A DNA stretch of 64,000 nt from Micropterix aruncella (lineage: Eukaryota; Arthropoda; Insecta; Lepidoptera; Micropterigidae): assembly GCA_944548615.1 (NCBI GenBank), contig OX155961.1, positions 24,510,692 through 24,574,691 on the forward strand, given 5' to 3'. The notes beneath the pieces are model-generated. The model saw nothing but the letters and a program-made list of their open reading frames with translations, made no database searches and was not told where the DNA came from. Positions 13,075-25,923 of this stretch are shown piece by piece. The position numbers and the translations under genes were made by a program. How positions within the stretch are numbered: position 1 is the first letter of the stretch; every line of letters starts with the position of its first letter.

Positions 13075-13501
13075 CGAAGGATCTGATCGGTCTGAGCTGT
13101 TCACTTTAAATATTCGACCAGCGTGTCTATGGAAAAGTCGACCATCGAAAACAAGCGAGCTGTAGTTACTGGCTGAAGGCAGATCGACTTTGCTGAAGAT
13201 ACATCGGAGGACTTACTGAAGGTGGTGGTGGATTTGATTGACCAGCCACCTTTCGAAGACTATATGCAAAGACTCTCAGAAGGAGGTTACCGCAAGGTAT
13301 AAGGACGATCAATTGTGCGCTGGCAGCTTAGAAGGATTACGAGACTCTTGTGGAGGCGATAGTGGTGGACCTCTGCAAGTGGCGATAGCTGACAACCAAT
13401 GCCTTTTCAACATAATCACCGTTACCAGTATTGGAAAGAGCCCTTGCGGAAGTGCCAAGGGACCTGGCATATACACTGCCGTGAAGAGTCATGTGAAATA
13501 A
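13075..13501 (+). pseudogene. Clip-domain serine protease, catalytic domain remnant
   Basis: Trypsin-family (S1) C-terminal half. 'LNIRPACLW' near 13106-13133 is the conserved segment after the catalytic Asp; 'DFAEDTSEDLLKVVVDLI' follows near 13190-13240; then after a frameshift 'YKDDQLCAGSLEGLRDSCGG', with the active-site 'GDSGGPL' (Ser codon 13361-13363) and 'GPGIYTAV'. The His and Asp of the triad are missing and there are at least two frameshifts and stops. Clip proteases normally act in extracellular melanisation and Toll cascades. The frame ends in a stop at 13499, exactly where a clip domain begins in another frame. Confidence 0.8.
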
Positions 13502-13833
13502 ATGGCGTTTTAGGAGTATGTCTACCGGCGAAAAATTGTCCAAAAACTGAGGGGGATTTGCCAAAAGGGAAACTATCACAATTTTGTATAATGTCGGAAC
13601 AAGAGACTGTATGCTGTATTCAACACAGCCCCATGAGCAACAACACGAGATCATCAGAAAACCAGGATAAATCCAATAATGCATCTTCTATATCACCGCC
13701 TACTACAACAACTACCAATAAGTCACCGGTCATCTCTACAATAGCTCCAGAAAAAACTCAAACATCACCACAAGCCATAACTACCAATTTCATAAATGAC
13801 AGTGTGAAAAACGAACTAAATCCGAAAAAATAG
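13480..13833 (+). pseudogene. Clip domain plus Thr/Ser/Pro linker, out of order
   Basis: The six-cysteine clip pattern is intact: Cys, 8 residues, Cys, 5 residues, Cys ('SCEINGVLGVCLPAKNCP'), then 'FCIMSEQETVCC'. It is followed by a Thr/Ser/Pro-rich linker ('SPPTTTTTNKSPVIST') such as separates clip and protease domains. In every normal clip protease this domain precedes the catalytic domain; here it follows without an intron. The frame stays open for about 110 codons after the clip start and stops at 13831. No signal peptide. Probably a rearranged pseudogene. Confidence 0.75.
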
Positions 13834-14540
13834 CTCTGCAATATTGAGTAAAAATTTAACAATGACAGTCATTGCTGCGTTAGCGATTAATTGATTTATT
13901 TTATTTTATCTGCATCCAAACTTTTCTCTGGTCGTAACGGTCTCCGTTCCATCGGGTTCAGAAGAGGGAGGAAGAGAGAGTGCACCCGTGGTCGCGCGCC
14001 CACCTGTGCACTATAATATAGCCTGCGCACTTGACTGCTTCCGAACAGTGGACTCTGAGAAGACTAAAGAAGTCACTAGAATCTACAATGCAGTCGCTGT
14101 GGCCGAACACGGCTAGAAGGATATATATACAACATATCAGTAGCTACCACAAATATTTATAAATATCTATAAATATTTATTATATATCTATAAATACCTA
14201 TAAACATCAATAAATATCTGTATTTATATATCCACTATACGACCTATCTATATCTTTATTTATATCTATATACATATACACATACCATCGTCTAACTCCT
14301 TCTTCCTAATCACTTCCAATTCCCTACCTCTCCCATCGGTTTTCTATATATTTTTTATATTTAATATGAACTTTGTTTATTTTATAATTAATTTTTAAGT
14401 GTAATATGCTGAAATCCAAATGTGTAATAAACGATTATAGGCGTAATGTTTTTCTTTTTTTTCTACATTTATGCACACGTATGTATATTGTATGCGCTGT
14501 ATTTTTCCAGAAATAAAATAAAAAATAAATAAATAAAAAG
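13834..14540 (+). other. GC-richer block and A-rich tail, LINE 3' UTR-like
   Basis: 13925-14120 has a GC-rich phrase ('GTGCACTATAATATAGCCTG', 'GCTGTGGCCGAACACGG') of a kind I associate with 3' regions of arthropod LINEs. Then AT-rich sequence, an AATAAA near 14426 and an A-rich tail at 14509-14540. No frame of note. Confidence 0.4.
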
Positions 14541-14543
14541 AAA

Positions 14544-15690
14544 TTATATATGGACCTGTCCTTGAACTTGAACGTACCAGTGATGTTTGATGCTGATTTC
14601 AAGTTTTCCATTTTTCTGTTTCCAAAATGTCACTTTTCTTTTTCTTGTCGCTTCCGTTAACCAGATTCTATGCGCTGTAATGGGAAATTTGACTTCAAAA
14701 ATATAATCATCAGATATTCCATCTGGAGAAGCTCCCAAAAATGGAAATTTAGGGTCAATGAATAATCCACATTGCTGAATTTCCACTTTTTCTAGACATA
14801 TTTTTCATTCTAGTGCAGTTGTTTCATATTCTTTTCCATGGCAAATTGATGCTACGTTGCTCAAATCCCATTTTCAGTCATGGATTTAACTAAATTGGCG
14901 CATTTTGTGTGTTGTTAACTATTGACAATTTTGCCAAAGTTAGACGCAGTTACCATTTTTCTTCGTAATTCCAACCACTCGCTGCTTTCACCTTGAATAA
15001 CCGTAAGTTTTTCAATTCGCAATCGATCATTTTTCTATTTTCCAATTCTTGAAATAACAGAGCTTTGCTTTTTTCGAATATTTCTGATGGAACATCGGGT
15101 TGGTTGCAATGTTCTCCATAATGCGAATTATTGTTTTTTTTTTTCAAAAAAACTTTCTGCTTTTATTTCTTTTATAAAGAATGGATTTACTTAAATGCCT
15201 CTGTCTTCTTTATTCCACTTTTGATATCCTGCCAGAGGGACTTTTGCCTATATATTTTTTATGTAATCTTGAGAGTGGCTGTTTTGTATTAAATGATATA
15301 ACTGCCGCATTACATCGCGCTTGGTAAGACTGCTTTTGGATGTAATTTGTCCTCTTACCACCAATAAATTTTGCAATGATGCCGTTAAACCTTTCGAGAA
15401 CATTACTATCTACAGCATGAATTAGGCTTCTTGCATGTATTGCTACCTACGTTTTAAGTTATGTAACGTATTCTTTCCCAAATAATGTCACCCATCAAAC
15501 AACTCATTGCATCCAGTGTTTCATTTTCCGACAAACAATTTTAAAAACTTCTACATTTATCATGGTTTCCAAATGCATCTATCGGGGCGTTCAAAATGTC
15601 ATTATACAGGCAATCAATTTTCTCATCAATTGAAAAGTTTTGACATTTATTATAAGCTACTGCTGATGTAATATTTCTTCGCATTTTTAG
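14544..15690 (-). pseudogene. YqaJ-type nuclease transposon gene, main part
   Basis: Read on the minus strand: 'LNAPIDAFGNHDKC' (about 15550-15610), a degenerate 'ERF...IAKFIGGKRTNY' (about 15340-15400), 'RCNAAVISFNTKQPL' (about 15285-15330), 'SHYGEHCNQPDVPSEIFEKS' (about 15070-15130), then the nuclease core 'GLFIDPKFPFLGASPDG' (14712-14775), 'FEVKFP' and 'YVQVQGQVHI'. The Asp of SPDG, the E.K of EVK and the Q..Q motif are the PD-(D/E)XK residues of the YqaJ/lambda-exonuclease fold. Proteins of this layout are common in insects as transposon genes. Several stops and frameshifts; the 3' end resumes at 12600. Confidence 0.75.
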
Positions 15691-15904
15691 TTTTTTTTTT
15701 CACAGACATTACAAGTTGAATAAAAGCTTTTAAAAAGTAGATACCTACGTTTTGTTTTTTAAATTACAATTCTGCCTATCTGACGGTTTTCTATATTAGA
15801 ACGGTCAGAATCGTAGCCTAATAGTATATTATATTTATACATGGTGTATAGCTCTGTCATATGGCTCTAACGCAAATGTATTGGCATTATTTACTGTCCC
15901 CTTA

Positions 15905-16015
15905 TATATGACACATTTTGACTCGCGGGAAGCAAGCTGAAGTGGCGCACTTGTTTTAAACTCGCATAAGATCACACCGGTCGTAGGTTCAAAACCTACC
16001 GATATGTATATTTTT
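15905..16015 (+). repeat. tRNA-like sequence, possible SINE head
   Basis: 'AGCTGAAGTGGCGC' resembles a pol III A box, and 'GTAGGTTCAAAACCTAC' 50 bases later is a near-consensus B box inside a good T-arm hairpin, followed by T10. An acceptor stem is not evident, so this is not called as a functional tRNA. Confidence 0.35.
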
Positions 16016-18230
<2,215 letters not shown>

Positions 18231-18234
18231 AAGA

Positions 18235-18720
18235 AAATAATATGGTCCTACAAATACAAATTACAATTGATCATCGAAGAATCAAAATATCAGGTTCGGA
18301 TTTAGAGCGAGTCCGGAAATAGAAATATTCCGGTGCATCGGTAAATGAAGCATGGGACTGCGGACAAGAATTTCGTACCCGGATTGAAATCATTCGATCG
18401 TCGTTTATGAAAATGGAAAGGGTATTATACGGCTGGAAACTTAACATCAAGCCCCGAATAAGAATTCTCCGTTGCTACGTGTGGCCTATGGTGTTTTATG
18501 GTAACGAAGATTGGACCTTGAAAGCTGACATCTGTTCCCATAGCCGTCATGACCATTTAATACAGGAAGAAAAGATGCGTCTCGAAGCATTTGAGAAGTG
18601 GTGCTACCGTTGAATGATCCGCATCAGCTGAATCCACAGTTCTCAATGTAAGAGTACTCCAACTTGTCGTTAGAGATCGCGAGCTTTTACCCATAATTAA
18701 GCAAAGTAAAGTGGCGTAAC
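18235..18720 (+). pseudogene. LINE endonuclease-RT C-terminus
   Basis: Reads, with shifts, a 'YRYLGASVNEAWDCGQE' block near 18320-18370, 'FRTRIEIIRSSFMKMERVL', 'ILRCYVWPMVFYGNEDWTLK' and 'RLEAFEKWCYR' near 18575-18612. This is the thumb and C-terminal region of LINEs with the 'EMWCYRRML' signature. Stops near 18314 and 18612. No catalytic palm is present. Confidence 0.75.
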
Positions 18721-19144
18721 TGAGCCATGCGCTGAGACACGAGTTTTAAGATTTTTATTTTGTATTATAATTTTATTGCATCACAATAAATACACTGTTG
18801 ATATTTAGGCATAGATTTTGTCTAAATAGTGCGACAATATAATCATAAAAATCCATAAATTCCAATCAAAATTTCGGAATAAAATTTAGGTTAAAAATAG
18901 ATCGGTAGATCGTAATAATTACAAAATTATAAATAAGTAAAAAAAATACATCTTTTGTAGCTTTAAGTATTAATAAGCAATAATATTACAGTAATAAGTA
19001 CTAAAATAAAATATTCATTAATGTGTATTACAAAAATATAAGGTATATTCCATGTCAATTCAGACAGGCAGAGAAAACATCTTACCATCATAGTCTCAGA
19101 AGTTTTGGAATTAAAAACATCTTAAAATTTAGCAAAAATTAAGA
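18721..19144. other. AT-rich intergenic stretch
   Basis: A/T-rich, no recognisable feature before the Tigger derivative. Confidence 0.5.
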
Positions 19145-19146
19145 TA

Positions 19147-19794
19147 CAGTACAACCTCTGTAATCCGGCATCTCAGCTCTCCGGCACTCCCACTAATCCG
19201 GCATTCTTTTCGCTGTGTTGACGCATCTAAATAAATCTGGCAACGTCGGCCAGTGGAACAGCTCGTGGATTCACCAGCTAACACACTGACGGCAGACGAT
19301 ATAAGGGTGTGGCTTACTAGAGAAGAAGACGGGAATGATCAATTCATGACAGAAGATGAGATAATTGAGGAGGTCACACGGGAGGAAAAGGACGAAGAGG
19401 ATGGTGGGGGAGACAACATGACAGCTGCTTCAAAGATAAGCCATGATGCGGCTATAGTCTCGTTCGCCACATCGATAGCGTGGGCAGAAGAAAATGGCGC
19501 CTGTGCTCATTACGTTTTAGTGTTAAAACGGTTACAATAACAAGCCCTTAATAAAGGATCGTTCAGAAATAAAAAACAAAAGACAATAGACAATTATTTC
19601 AAGCCTTCCACGTCAATGGAATAACGTAAGTTACACTACAGTAAGACCTTTGTATATTTTATATTTTTTATGTAGCCAACATTAAAACGAAAGTTGCTGT
19701 TTTTATTTTTTTTATTTTTTTCCAATAATCCGGCATTTTTGGTAATCCGGCAGTGCACTGGTCTGGTATGTGTCGGATTACAGAGGTTGTACTG
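19147..19794 (+). mobile_element. Tigger/pogo element, internally deleted, complete ends
   Basis: A 648-bp element with perfect 21-bp terminal inverted repeats (19147-19167 and 19774-19794, starting CAGTACAACC and ending GGTTGTACTG), flanked on both sides by TA, the expected target-site duplication. Subterminal AATCCGGCA motifs repeat near both ends. It keeps only the C-terminal part of a Tigger transposase, so it is non-autonomous. Confidence 0.9.
19253..19540 (+). pseudogene. Tigger transposase C-terminal remnant
   Basis: An open frame of 95 codons: 'LTADDIRVWLT', an acidic block ('EEVTREEKDEEDGG'), then 'SHDAAIVSFATSIAWAEENG'. Downstream of the stop, in a shifted frame, 'KQKTIDNYFKPS' matches the 'KQKKITDFFK' end of Tigger proteins. 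DNA-binding and DDE domains are deleted. Lies wholly between the TIRs of 19147-19794. Confidence 0.75.
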
Positions 19795-19796
19795 TA

Positions 19797-20357
19797 CTTG
19801 TATATTTTTATTTTGCCCAAAAAAATCCTGGCCCAAGATACAAGTCGATAAAAATAGAATTCTGGAACCATTTCTCACTTGTGAATCTCGACATAAAACT
19901 TAAAATGCTGTATTTCTGCTTATTTATTTTAATGCTAATGTTTTTGTGTATAGAATGATGCACAACACTTTGTAACTTGTGCTTAAAATTTTCTTGCTGC
20001 ATCTCTTTACAAAAATCCTGATGAATAAGTTTTTCTTTCGAAAACACCAATTTCAAAAAAAATAAAATATTGTTGATCTATACCATTCATTGTTCTATAC
20101 CATTCATTCTAATGTTTCATTTCTTGTATTTTTGTAAAAAACATGTGTATTTGTTCTTTACTTCCTTTTAGAGTACTTTTGATATTATTCTATTTAGAAT
20201 AGACCTATGACAAATAATCATGGTTTGTAAAATTGGCACCTACTGTTTCCTTTTTATTTTGCGAGCAGGGTCCGATGCACTTATTTGCTTTTAGTGTGAT
20301 TGAATATCACCAATTTATTATTATTATAATTATTATTTAATTTTTCTTTGTATAAAT
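19797..20357. other. AT-rich spacer, nothing recognised
   Basis: A/T-rich sequence. A small direct repeat of 'TATACCATTCATT' occurs near 20079-20106. Confidence 0.5.
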
Positions 20358-20465
20358 AGGTCTGCCCGACGCCTTTCTATCCTTTACCTTACCCATACGC
20401 CCTTTCCCTTTGATGAACTGAGTGACACCGACTTAAATAATGTATTACTAGGGGACGACACGACC

Positions 20466-21698
20466 TTGCTGGGAGATACTTCCATAATGGATACGACTAA
20501 TATTTCCTCAAGATCAACCGACCAAATTCTACGTGATACACTTTCTTACAATAAACATTCTTTAAATATATGCCATTTGAACGCGCAAAGCATTCCGGCT
20601 CATTTTAGTGAATTTTATGCTCTTTTTTCCAATCAAACTGTAGATGCTTGTATGATAAGCGAATCATGGTTAAAACCGTCTTTACCATCGTCTCTATACA
20701 ATTTACCCGGTTATAACCTGATTCGCAATGATCGGACAGCTCGCAGAGGTGGAGGAGTCGCTATCTACCTAAAAGACCACTTTTCGTATGAAGTTATTTG
20801 CAAATCATCCGTCGGTAGCAGCCCTGCTCCCGAATATTTATTAATTCGTGTTACCATGAAAGATACGAGTATTCTCCTTGGAGTATTTTACATTGCACCA
20901 GATAACAACAATTATTCTGACGAATTAGAAAATGTCCTACACGAATATCTGCCAAATTTTTCACATGCTCTCTTTTATGGCGATTTTAATACATGTCTTT
21001 TAAAAGAAAATCAAAGATCCTCAAAACTAAACAAGATTAGTGTCCTCTTTAAATCTTTCTTTACTTCCGCTGCAGGCTACACACCACAGCGGAAACTCCC
21101 ACACTTGGCTCGATCTGATAATGACATCTAATCCCCGGCTCATCAACTTCCATGGTCAATTGACGATCGGCGGTTTCTCAAACCACGACCTTCTATATGC
21201 CTCGTATAAAATCCATTGCTGTAAAGTACCCCGTAGGTTAATTAAATTCAGGGATTTTCGGCGCTTAGACAACGAAGCTTTCTGTCGAGACGCCTGGGAA
21301 CTTGACTGGCAGGATGTTTTCCAGAGCCCTACCATCGACGAGAAACTTGGTATCTTTAATACGAAGATCATCAGGCTTTACGACAAGCATGCCCCTGTGA
21401 AAATTGCTAAAGTTCGACATCAATCAGCTCCCTGGTTCAACGATTCCATCCGGCAATATTTGTTGAAGCGCGATAGAGCCAAGTCTAAGTTTTAGCGTAA
21501 TCCTTCAGCTGACAACTGGGAATTTTACCGTACTTTAAGAAATCGTTGTAACCAACTATGTCGTAACGCAAAAAAATGTTACATCTACGACTCGCTTGCA
21601 AACTGTACTCCCAAAGAAATGTGGAAAGTGCTGAACCAACTTGGAATTGGTAAATGTAAAGGACCCGTAGATCCCAATGTAGATATAGACGTTCTTAA
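20466..21698 (+). pseudogene. LINE AP endonuclease and linker
   Basis: Apurinic endonuclease motifs are visible: 'LNICHLNAQSI', 'VDACMISESWLKPSLP' (the catalytic Glu), 'ARRGGGVAIYLKD', 'HALFYGDFN', then after a +1 shift near 21080 'NSHTWLDLIMTSNP' and 'GGFSNHDLLY' (the Asp and His of the SDH-type motif). The linker runs through one nonsense codon at 21493-21495 to 'DIDVLN', where the insert lies. In the element this domain nicks target DNA. The damage is light: one frameshift, one stop and the insertion. Confidence 0.85.
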
Positions 21699-23157
21699 CC
21701 CGCTCGGCACTTAACATCCCTTGCGGGATATGTATGGCGGCCGGCTGAAATCCAAACTATCCCATACGGGATATCGCGCTCGCCGCTCAAGAAAATGTCG
21801 TTTAAATTTCGAAATGCGATTGTATATTCTATCGAATGATGCCATAATATAGCCAAATATGCAACACTATGAAATTGCTCGATTGCCGCATGCGATGTTA
21901 GAAATATGAATTACTACATCCCTTACAAAATCGATGACCTCATTTCTGACGACAGTCGCGAACTGCCCATTCGCGGCGGCGTATAATTCCGCGACGTGTT
22001 GTGTTGTGAATTGTTTTGTGTATATAAGTGCAGTGCATACCGGATAAAAGTAAGTAATTTCCATTTTTAAGTAGTTTAGGCCTTAGGATTAAACAATTTA
22101 CACAGCCCATTTGCTGTTTTTCACGAATTTTCGAAGAAAACACATTGGCAAAACCAAACGGCGAGCGAAATATGGCCGTATTTATTTTGTAATGTTTGTG
22201 AAATATCCCGTTATATCGCGAAACATGACGTAATGTCGCTTTAATTTACTAATAAAATAGGTATTGCTTCATTTACATCCTAAGTTATCACATAATTAGG
22301 CGTATTTTGAACATTATATGTTGTTTTCTAATATGGCTCGCGAAAATGAAACTTGTTTTGATAATTACTATGAGAGAAAAAAGTGCGATTTTCCGTAGTT
22401 TTTCGATGAAATGTGACTCTTTGGAGTATAGTAATTAGTTATTAGACATATAATAAGTCTATGATAAGACAATATAATTGAAAAAATCTAACGAATTTTA
22501 TATTATAGGCATTCAAAGTTTATTATTAGGTTCGGAAGTCGGAAACTCTCAAAACTTTAGATTTTTCTATAATATCAGACAAAGCTCAAAGTTCTGGTGT
22601 GATTTCTAAGAAGAAGTGATGTAGTAATAAAGTTATTTTGAAAGAATTTCATATAAAAAAATACCATAAGTTTAAAAATTCACAAATTAAAAATTAAAAA
22701 AATTTTTTTTTACGAGAATACATACAATTTTTCTTGGCTGAATAAATAAATATTTTTTCCGTATTTTTGTATGCAAATAAGTAAAAAAAAAATATCGTTT
22801 TGGTAAAGCATTTAATAAAGAACATAACTGTATTTACAATTTTTGATATTTACAAAAACTGTATTTACAAAAAAATCGAAATGATTTTATAGGCGAGTTT
22901 TTTCAGTTTGCCAATTTTGTAATATTTATTCATTATTATCTTAATTGTTTTACGAGATAAGGTTATAATGTTTTATATGTCAAATTTCAATGCGATCATT
23001 TTTCTATTTATATTTTTTTAATCCGATTAGTGGTTTATAAGTTATGATCGTTTTTCTCAAGGCCGTTGACTCGCGTCGATTTTTTGCGCGAATATGTCGC
23101 GCGCAAAAGTGATGTTTTTGGGCGCGGTGAGTTTTTACCTCGCAACGTGAGGGGTTA
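21699..23157. mobile_element. piggyBac-type non-autonomous element in the LINE
   Basis: Inserted at TTAA (21695-21698) with TTAA again at 23158-23161. The LINE frame reads straight across when one copy and the insert are removed. The left end starts CCCGCTCGG; the right end reversed is TAACCCCTC, so termini carry the CCC/GGG of piggyBac-like elements, although an extra TTA is present on the right. Short inverted motifs (ATCCC..GGGAT) sit near the left end. 1.46 kb long with no transposase frame. Confidence 0.75.
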
Positions 23158-23161
23158 TTAA

Positions 23162-24818
23162 CCACTTCTCAAAGTCACCGGTTCTACTAGATAATATAGC
23201 AAAGTCCCGTGCTACCACCCATATTGCCAATTCTAGTGTGCCAGTCAATCCGTGTAAATTTCACTTTGTTCCAGCTACTGTTGAAACGGTTTTACTAACA
23301 TTAAACCGGATTAAATCTAAGGCCGTGGGAACGGATGGTCTCAGTGTAGATATGCTCAAACGTATCATCCAATGTATTCTTCCAGTCGTTACCCACATAA
23401 TAAACTCCTCATTAGAATTTGGTTCGTACCCAGCTCCTTGGAAAAATGCCTACGTTATACACCTTCCTAAAATATCAAATCCTGTGCGACCAAATTATTT
23501 CAGGCCAATATCTATTCTCCCTGCTCTCTCAAAAGTGTTGGAGCATATAGTGTTCTCTCAGCTATCAGATTACCTTTCTGAATTCAATATGTTTAATCCC
23601 TATCAGTCCGGTTTCCGTCCCGGTCATAGCACTACCTCTGCCCTTGTCAAAGTAACCGACGACGCACGTAAAGCTATGGACCAGAGACGACTTACTTTGC
23701 TTGTTCTCTTAGACTTTAGCAGCGCCTTCAACTCTGTCGACTTCGACTTGCTCGTTGCACGGCTACAAACTCTCAACTGTTCGCAAACCGTTATTAATTG
23801 GTTCAGCTCCTATCTCAGAGCCAGACAACAGCGTATAAAAGTAGGCGATCGATCATCCGAATGGGTTAATCTAACAGCTGGAGTTCCACAAGGTGCGGTT
23901 CTGTCCCCGCTTCTTTTCTTAATTTTTATAAATCCTATCTCCAACCAAGTTCGTGGACATACTCATCTGTATGCAGATGATGTCCAAATATATAATCATT
24001 TCTCTCCCGAAAACATCAATGCCTCGATCGCCATCATGAACTCTGATCTTCAGGTCATTTGTGAATGGTGTGCGCTGATGGGTCTACTAATCAACCATTT
24101 AAAATCCCAGGCTATACTCATTGGAGGTCGTAAATTGCTCTCCAGAGTAAATATAAAATCCTTTCCGCTTTTAAAACTAACCGATATCACCATACCATTG
24201 ACGCAAAAAGTGAAAGATCTTGGTCTAATTATCGATGAACATTTCTCCTGGCAACCACACGTGGACGAGGTAAGTCGTAAAATATTTGCTAGTTTTCACC
24301 CTCTGCAAACACTCAGAAGATTTCTTCCTATGGACACAAAAAAATCTCTTGCACAGTCTCTCCTCTTGCCTCTCCTTGACTATGCAGATGTGGCTTATCT
24401 CGATTTATCAGAGGAACTGCTCAACAAACTTGAACGTTTGCAATATGTATGCATACGATTCATCTTCGGTCTACGTAAGTATGATCACGTGTCCGACTAT
24501 AGGGCACAGTTAAAGTGGTTGCCAATACGCCAAAGAAGAAATGTTCATATACTGGCTCTCCTATATCGTGTACTCACCCAATTAACACCATCCTATCTCC
24601 AGGAGCTTTTTGAACCACTAAGTTCCCACGGTCTCGTACTTCGGTCAGCCTCTGACAGTTTATTAAAAATTCCGAGTCATAATAGTGATTTACATTCCTA
24701 TTCTTTCTGTGTCCATGGTGCAAGACTCTGGAACGATCTCCCAGCAAATATACGAAACTCGCCTTCTTTACCATCGTTCAAGACTCACCTTAAGGATTAC
24801 TACCTTTCTAAGAAGTAA
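23162..24818 (+). CDS. LINE reverse transcriptase and C-terminal domain
   Basis: A 526-codon frame is intact from the first Met at 23238; upstream codons back to the insert are also in frame, so the true protein starts in the endonuclease. Reverse transcriptase blocks in order: 'RPISILPALSKVLE', 'QSGFRPGHSTTSAL', 'LLVLLDFSSAFNSVD' (first Asp), 'AGVPQGAVLSPLLF', and the catalytic 'LYADDVQIY' near 23966-23992. Thumb blocks 'DLGLIIDEHFSW' and 'LLPLLDYADVAY' and the tail 'FCVHGARLWNDLP' follow. It would copy element RNA at the nicked target. The enzyme part looks undamaged, but the element is broken upstream. Confidence 0.9.
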
Positions 24819-25046
24819 CCAGTTCTTCCCTTTCTCTCCTGTTCCTCTCCCAATTTCCTCTCCTCGGGCACTATTAGTCTTAAATTCTTCCACTTGTCTG
24901 TATGTTATGTATCTTTATTTTCACTATGCGCGCATGTACCACTATGTTTAGGTTAGCTGTAAGACATTGCCATGTGGCAATAAGCTCGCCTTTTTTGTAT
25001 ACTTATTAAGTGCAAATAAAGAGTTTATTATTATTATTATTATTAC
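24819..25046 (+). repeat. LINE 3' UTR and (TTA)n tail
   Basis: Includes 'GCAATAAGCTCGCCTTTT', AATAAA at 25015 and a short TTA repeat. Related copies of this end lie at 25690-25795, 30740-30815 and 47549-47790. Confidence 0.85.
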
Positions 25047-25189
25047 CATTGAGTTCTATTTTTTTTTCATCACAAAGGTTTCTTCCCTCGCACTTCTACC
25101 AAGGTTACTTAAACATAATATAATTATGGTGATTTTGTTGTTTTCTGCTTATTCCTAATATAATTTTTTTCGTAATACGACTCATTATT

Positions 25190-25380
25190 GTAGCAAGAAA
25201 GCTGTAGTGACTTTATCCAAAATACGTTAGACGTTTCGGTACTTTAACGTTTTCCTTATAACCACATGTTCTCTTATTATTTCCCTGAATAACATTATAA
25301 AGGTCTTACTTACATACTTAGCAGCTTTATGCGGTTTGTTACCCAACGTCAAACTGCACTGATATCTGAAAGAAACTAGA
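25190..25380 (-). pseudogene. LINE C-terminal scrap, 'FGQRHY' family
   Basis: The reverse complement aligns with 9290-9400 across 'GAAACGTCTAACGT', 'ACTACAGCTTTCTTGCT' and neighbouring bases. Too decayed for a frame. Confidence 0.55.
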
Positions 25381-25689
25381 CATCCGAAACACAAAATTTA
25401 CATTCAAAATAATACAATTCAATATATTTCCATTTCACGATACAATTTAGTTTGAAAATCAAATACAAATATGCATTAAATTCAAAATATAGAAAGAATA
25501 GAAAATCCGATAATAGTTCCCAGAAGTACGGCGATCCATAGCCAAACATTCATAGTCATAAGTATCAACATTATGAAAAATGAAAGTATCACCTAAAAAG
25601 AAACTACTTTTAGAATTATATAGTAATTAGGCTGATAACGTTAGCACGTTAATAAAGTTGATGTCGGATTCGCCCGTTGGAGATGTCAG

Positions 25690-25795
25690 CTCCAAAGTAT
25701 GGTTGGTAAAGCATATAAGCATACATAATTATAAGCAAATAAGGTCGCCTTTTCGTACGAATAAAGAGTTTTATTATTATTATTATTATTAAAGC
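25690..25795 (+). mobile_element. LINE 3' end scrap with (TTA)n tail
   Basis: 'GCCTTTTCGTACGAATAAAG' followed by (TTA)n matches the ends at 30760-30815 and 25000-25046. Only the last 100 bases of the element are present. Confidence 0.65.
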
Positions 25796-25923
25796 AATGA
25801 AATCTTTGGGCTTCATCTCAATTTTAGGCTTATTTCTGTAATGTTTTAGAATTTGTGTCATCTATCTGGTACACGCAATAATCTACAAAATGAGATTTGA
25901 GGTAGTTAGTGATTAGAGAGGTG

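Larger units (their letters stand above)
12601..14544 (+). mobile_element. Composite retroposed insertion splitting the YqaJ gene
   Basis: Bounded by GTTATATG on the left and ATTATATATG on the right, which rejoin the broken YqaJ frame if removed. The right end carries an A-rich tail, (AATA)n-like, at about 14509-14540, so the unit integrated in plus orientation by LINE-type retroposition. Inside, in order, are a LINE C-terminal fragment, a scrambled clip-protease pseudogene and a GC-richer block resembling a LINE 3' UTR. One chimeric event or several nested events are both possible. Confidence 0.6.
20358..25046 (+). mobile_element. CR1-group-like LINE, 5'-truncated, split by a piggyBac-type insert
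   Basis: Contains an AP-endonuclease region, linker, reverse transcriptase and conserved C-terminus in order, then a 200-bp 3' UTR with AATAAA (25015-25020) and a (TTA)n tail. The reading frame continues upstream to about 20358 without an ATG, indicating 5' truncation. Removal of 21699-23157 restores the frame. The 3' end recurs at 47539-48088 (about 98% by eye over 210 bases) and more distantly at 25690-25795 and 30049-30815. Clade assignment (CR1/L2/Daphne-like) is from motif style. Confidence 0.9.
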
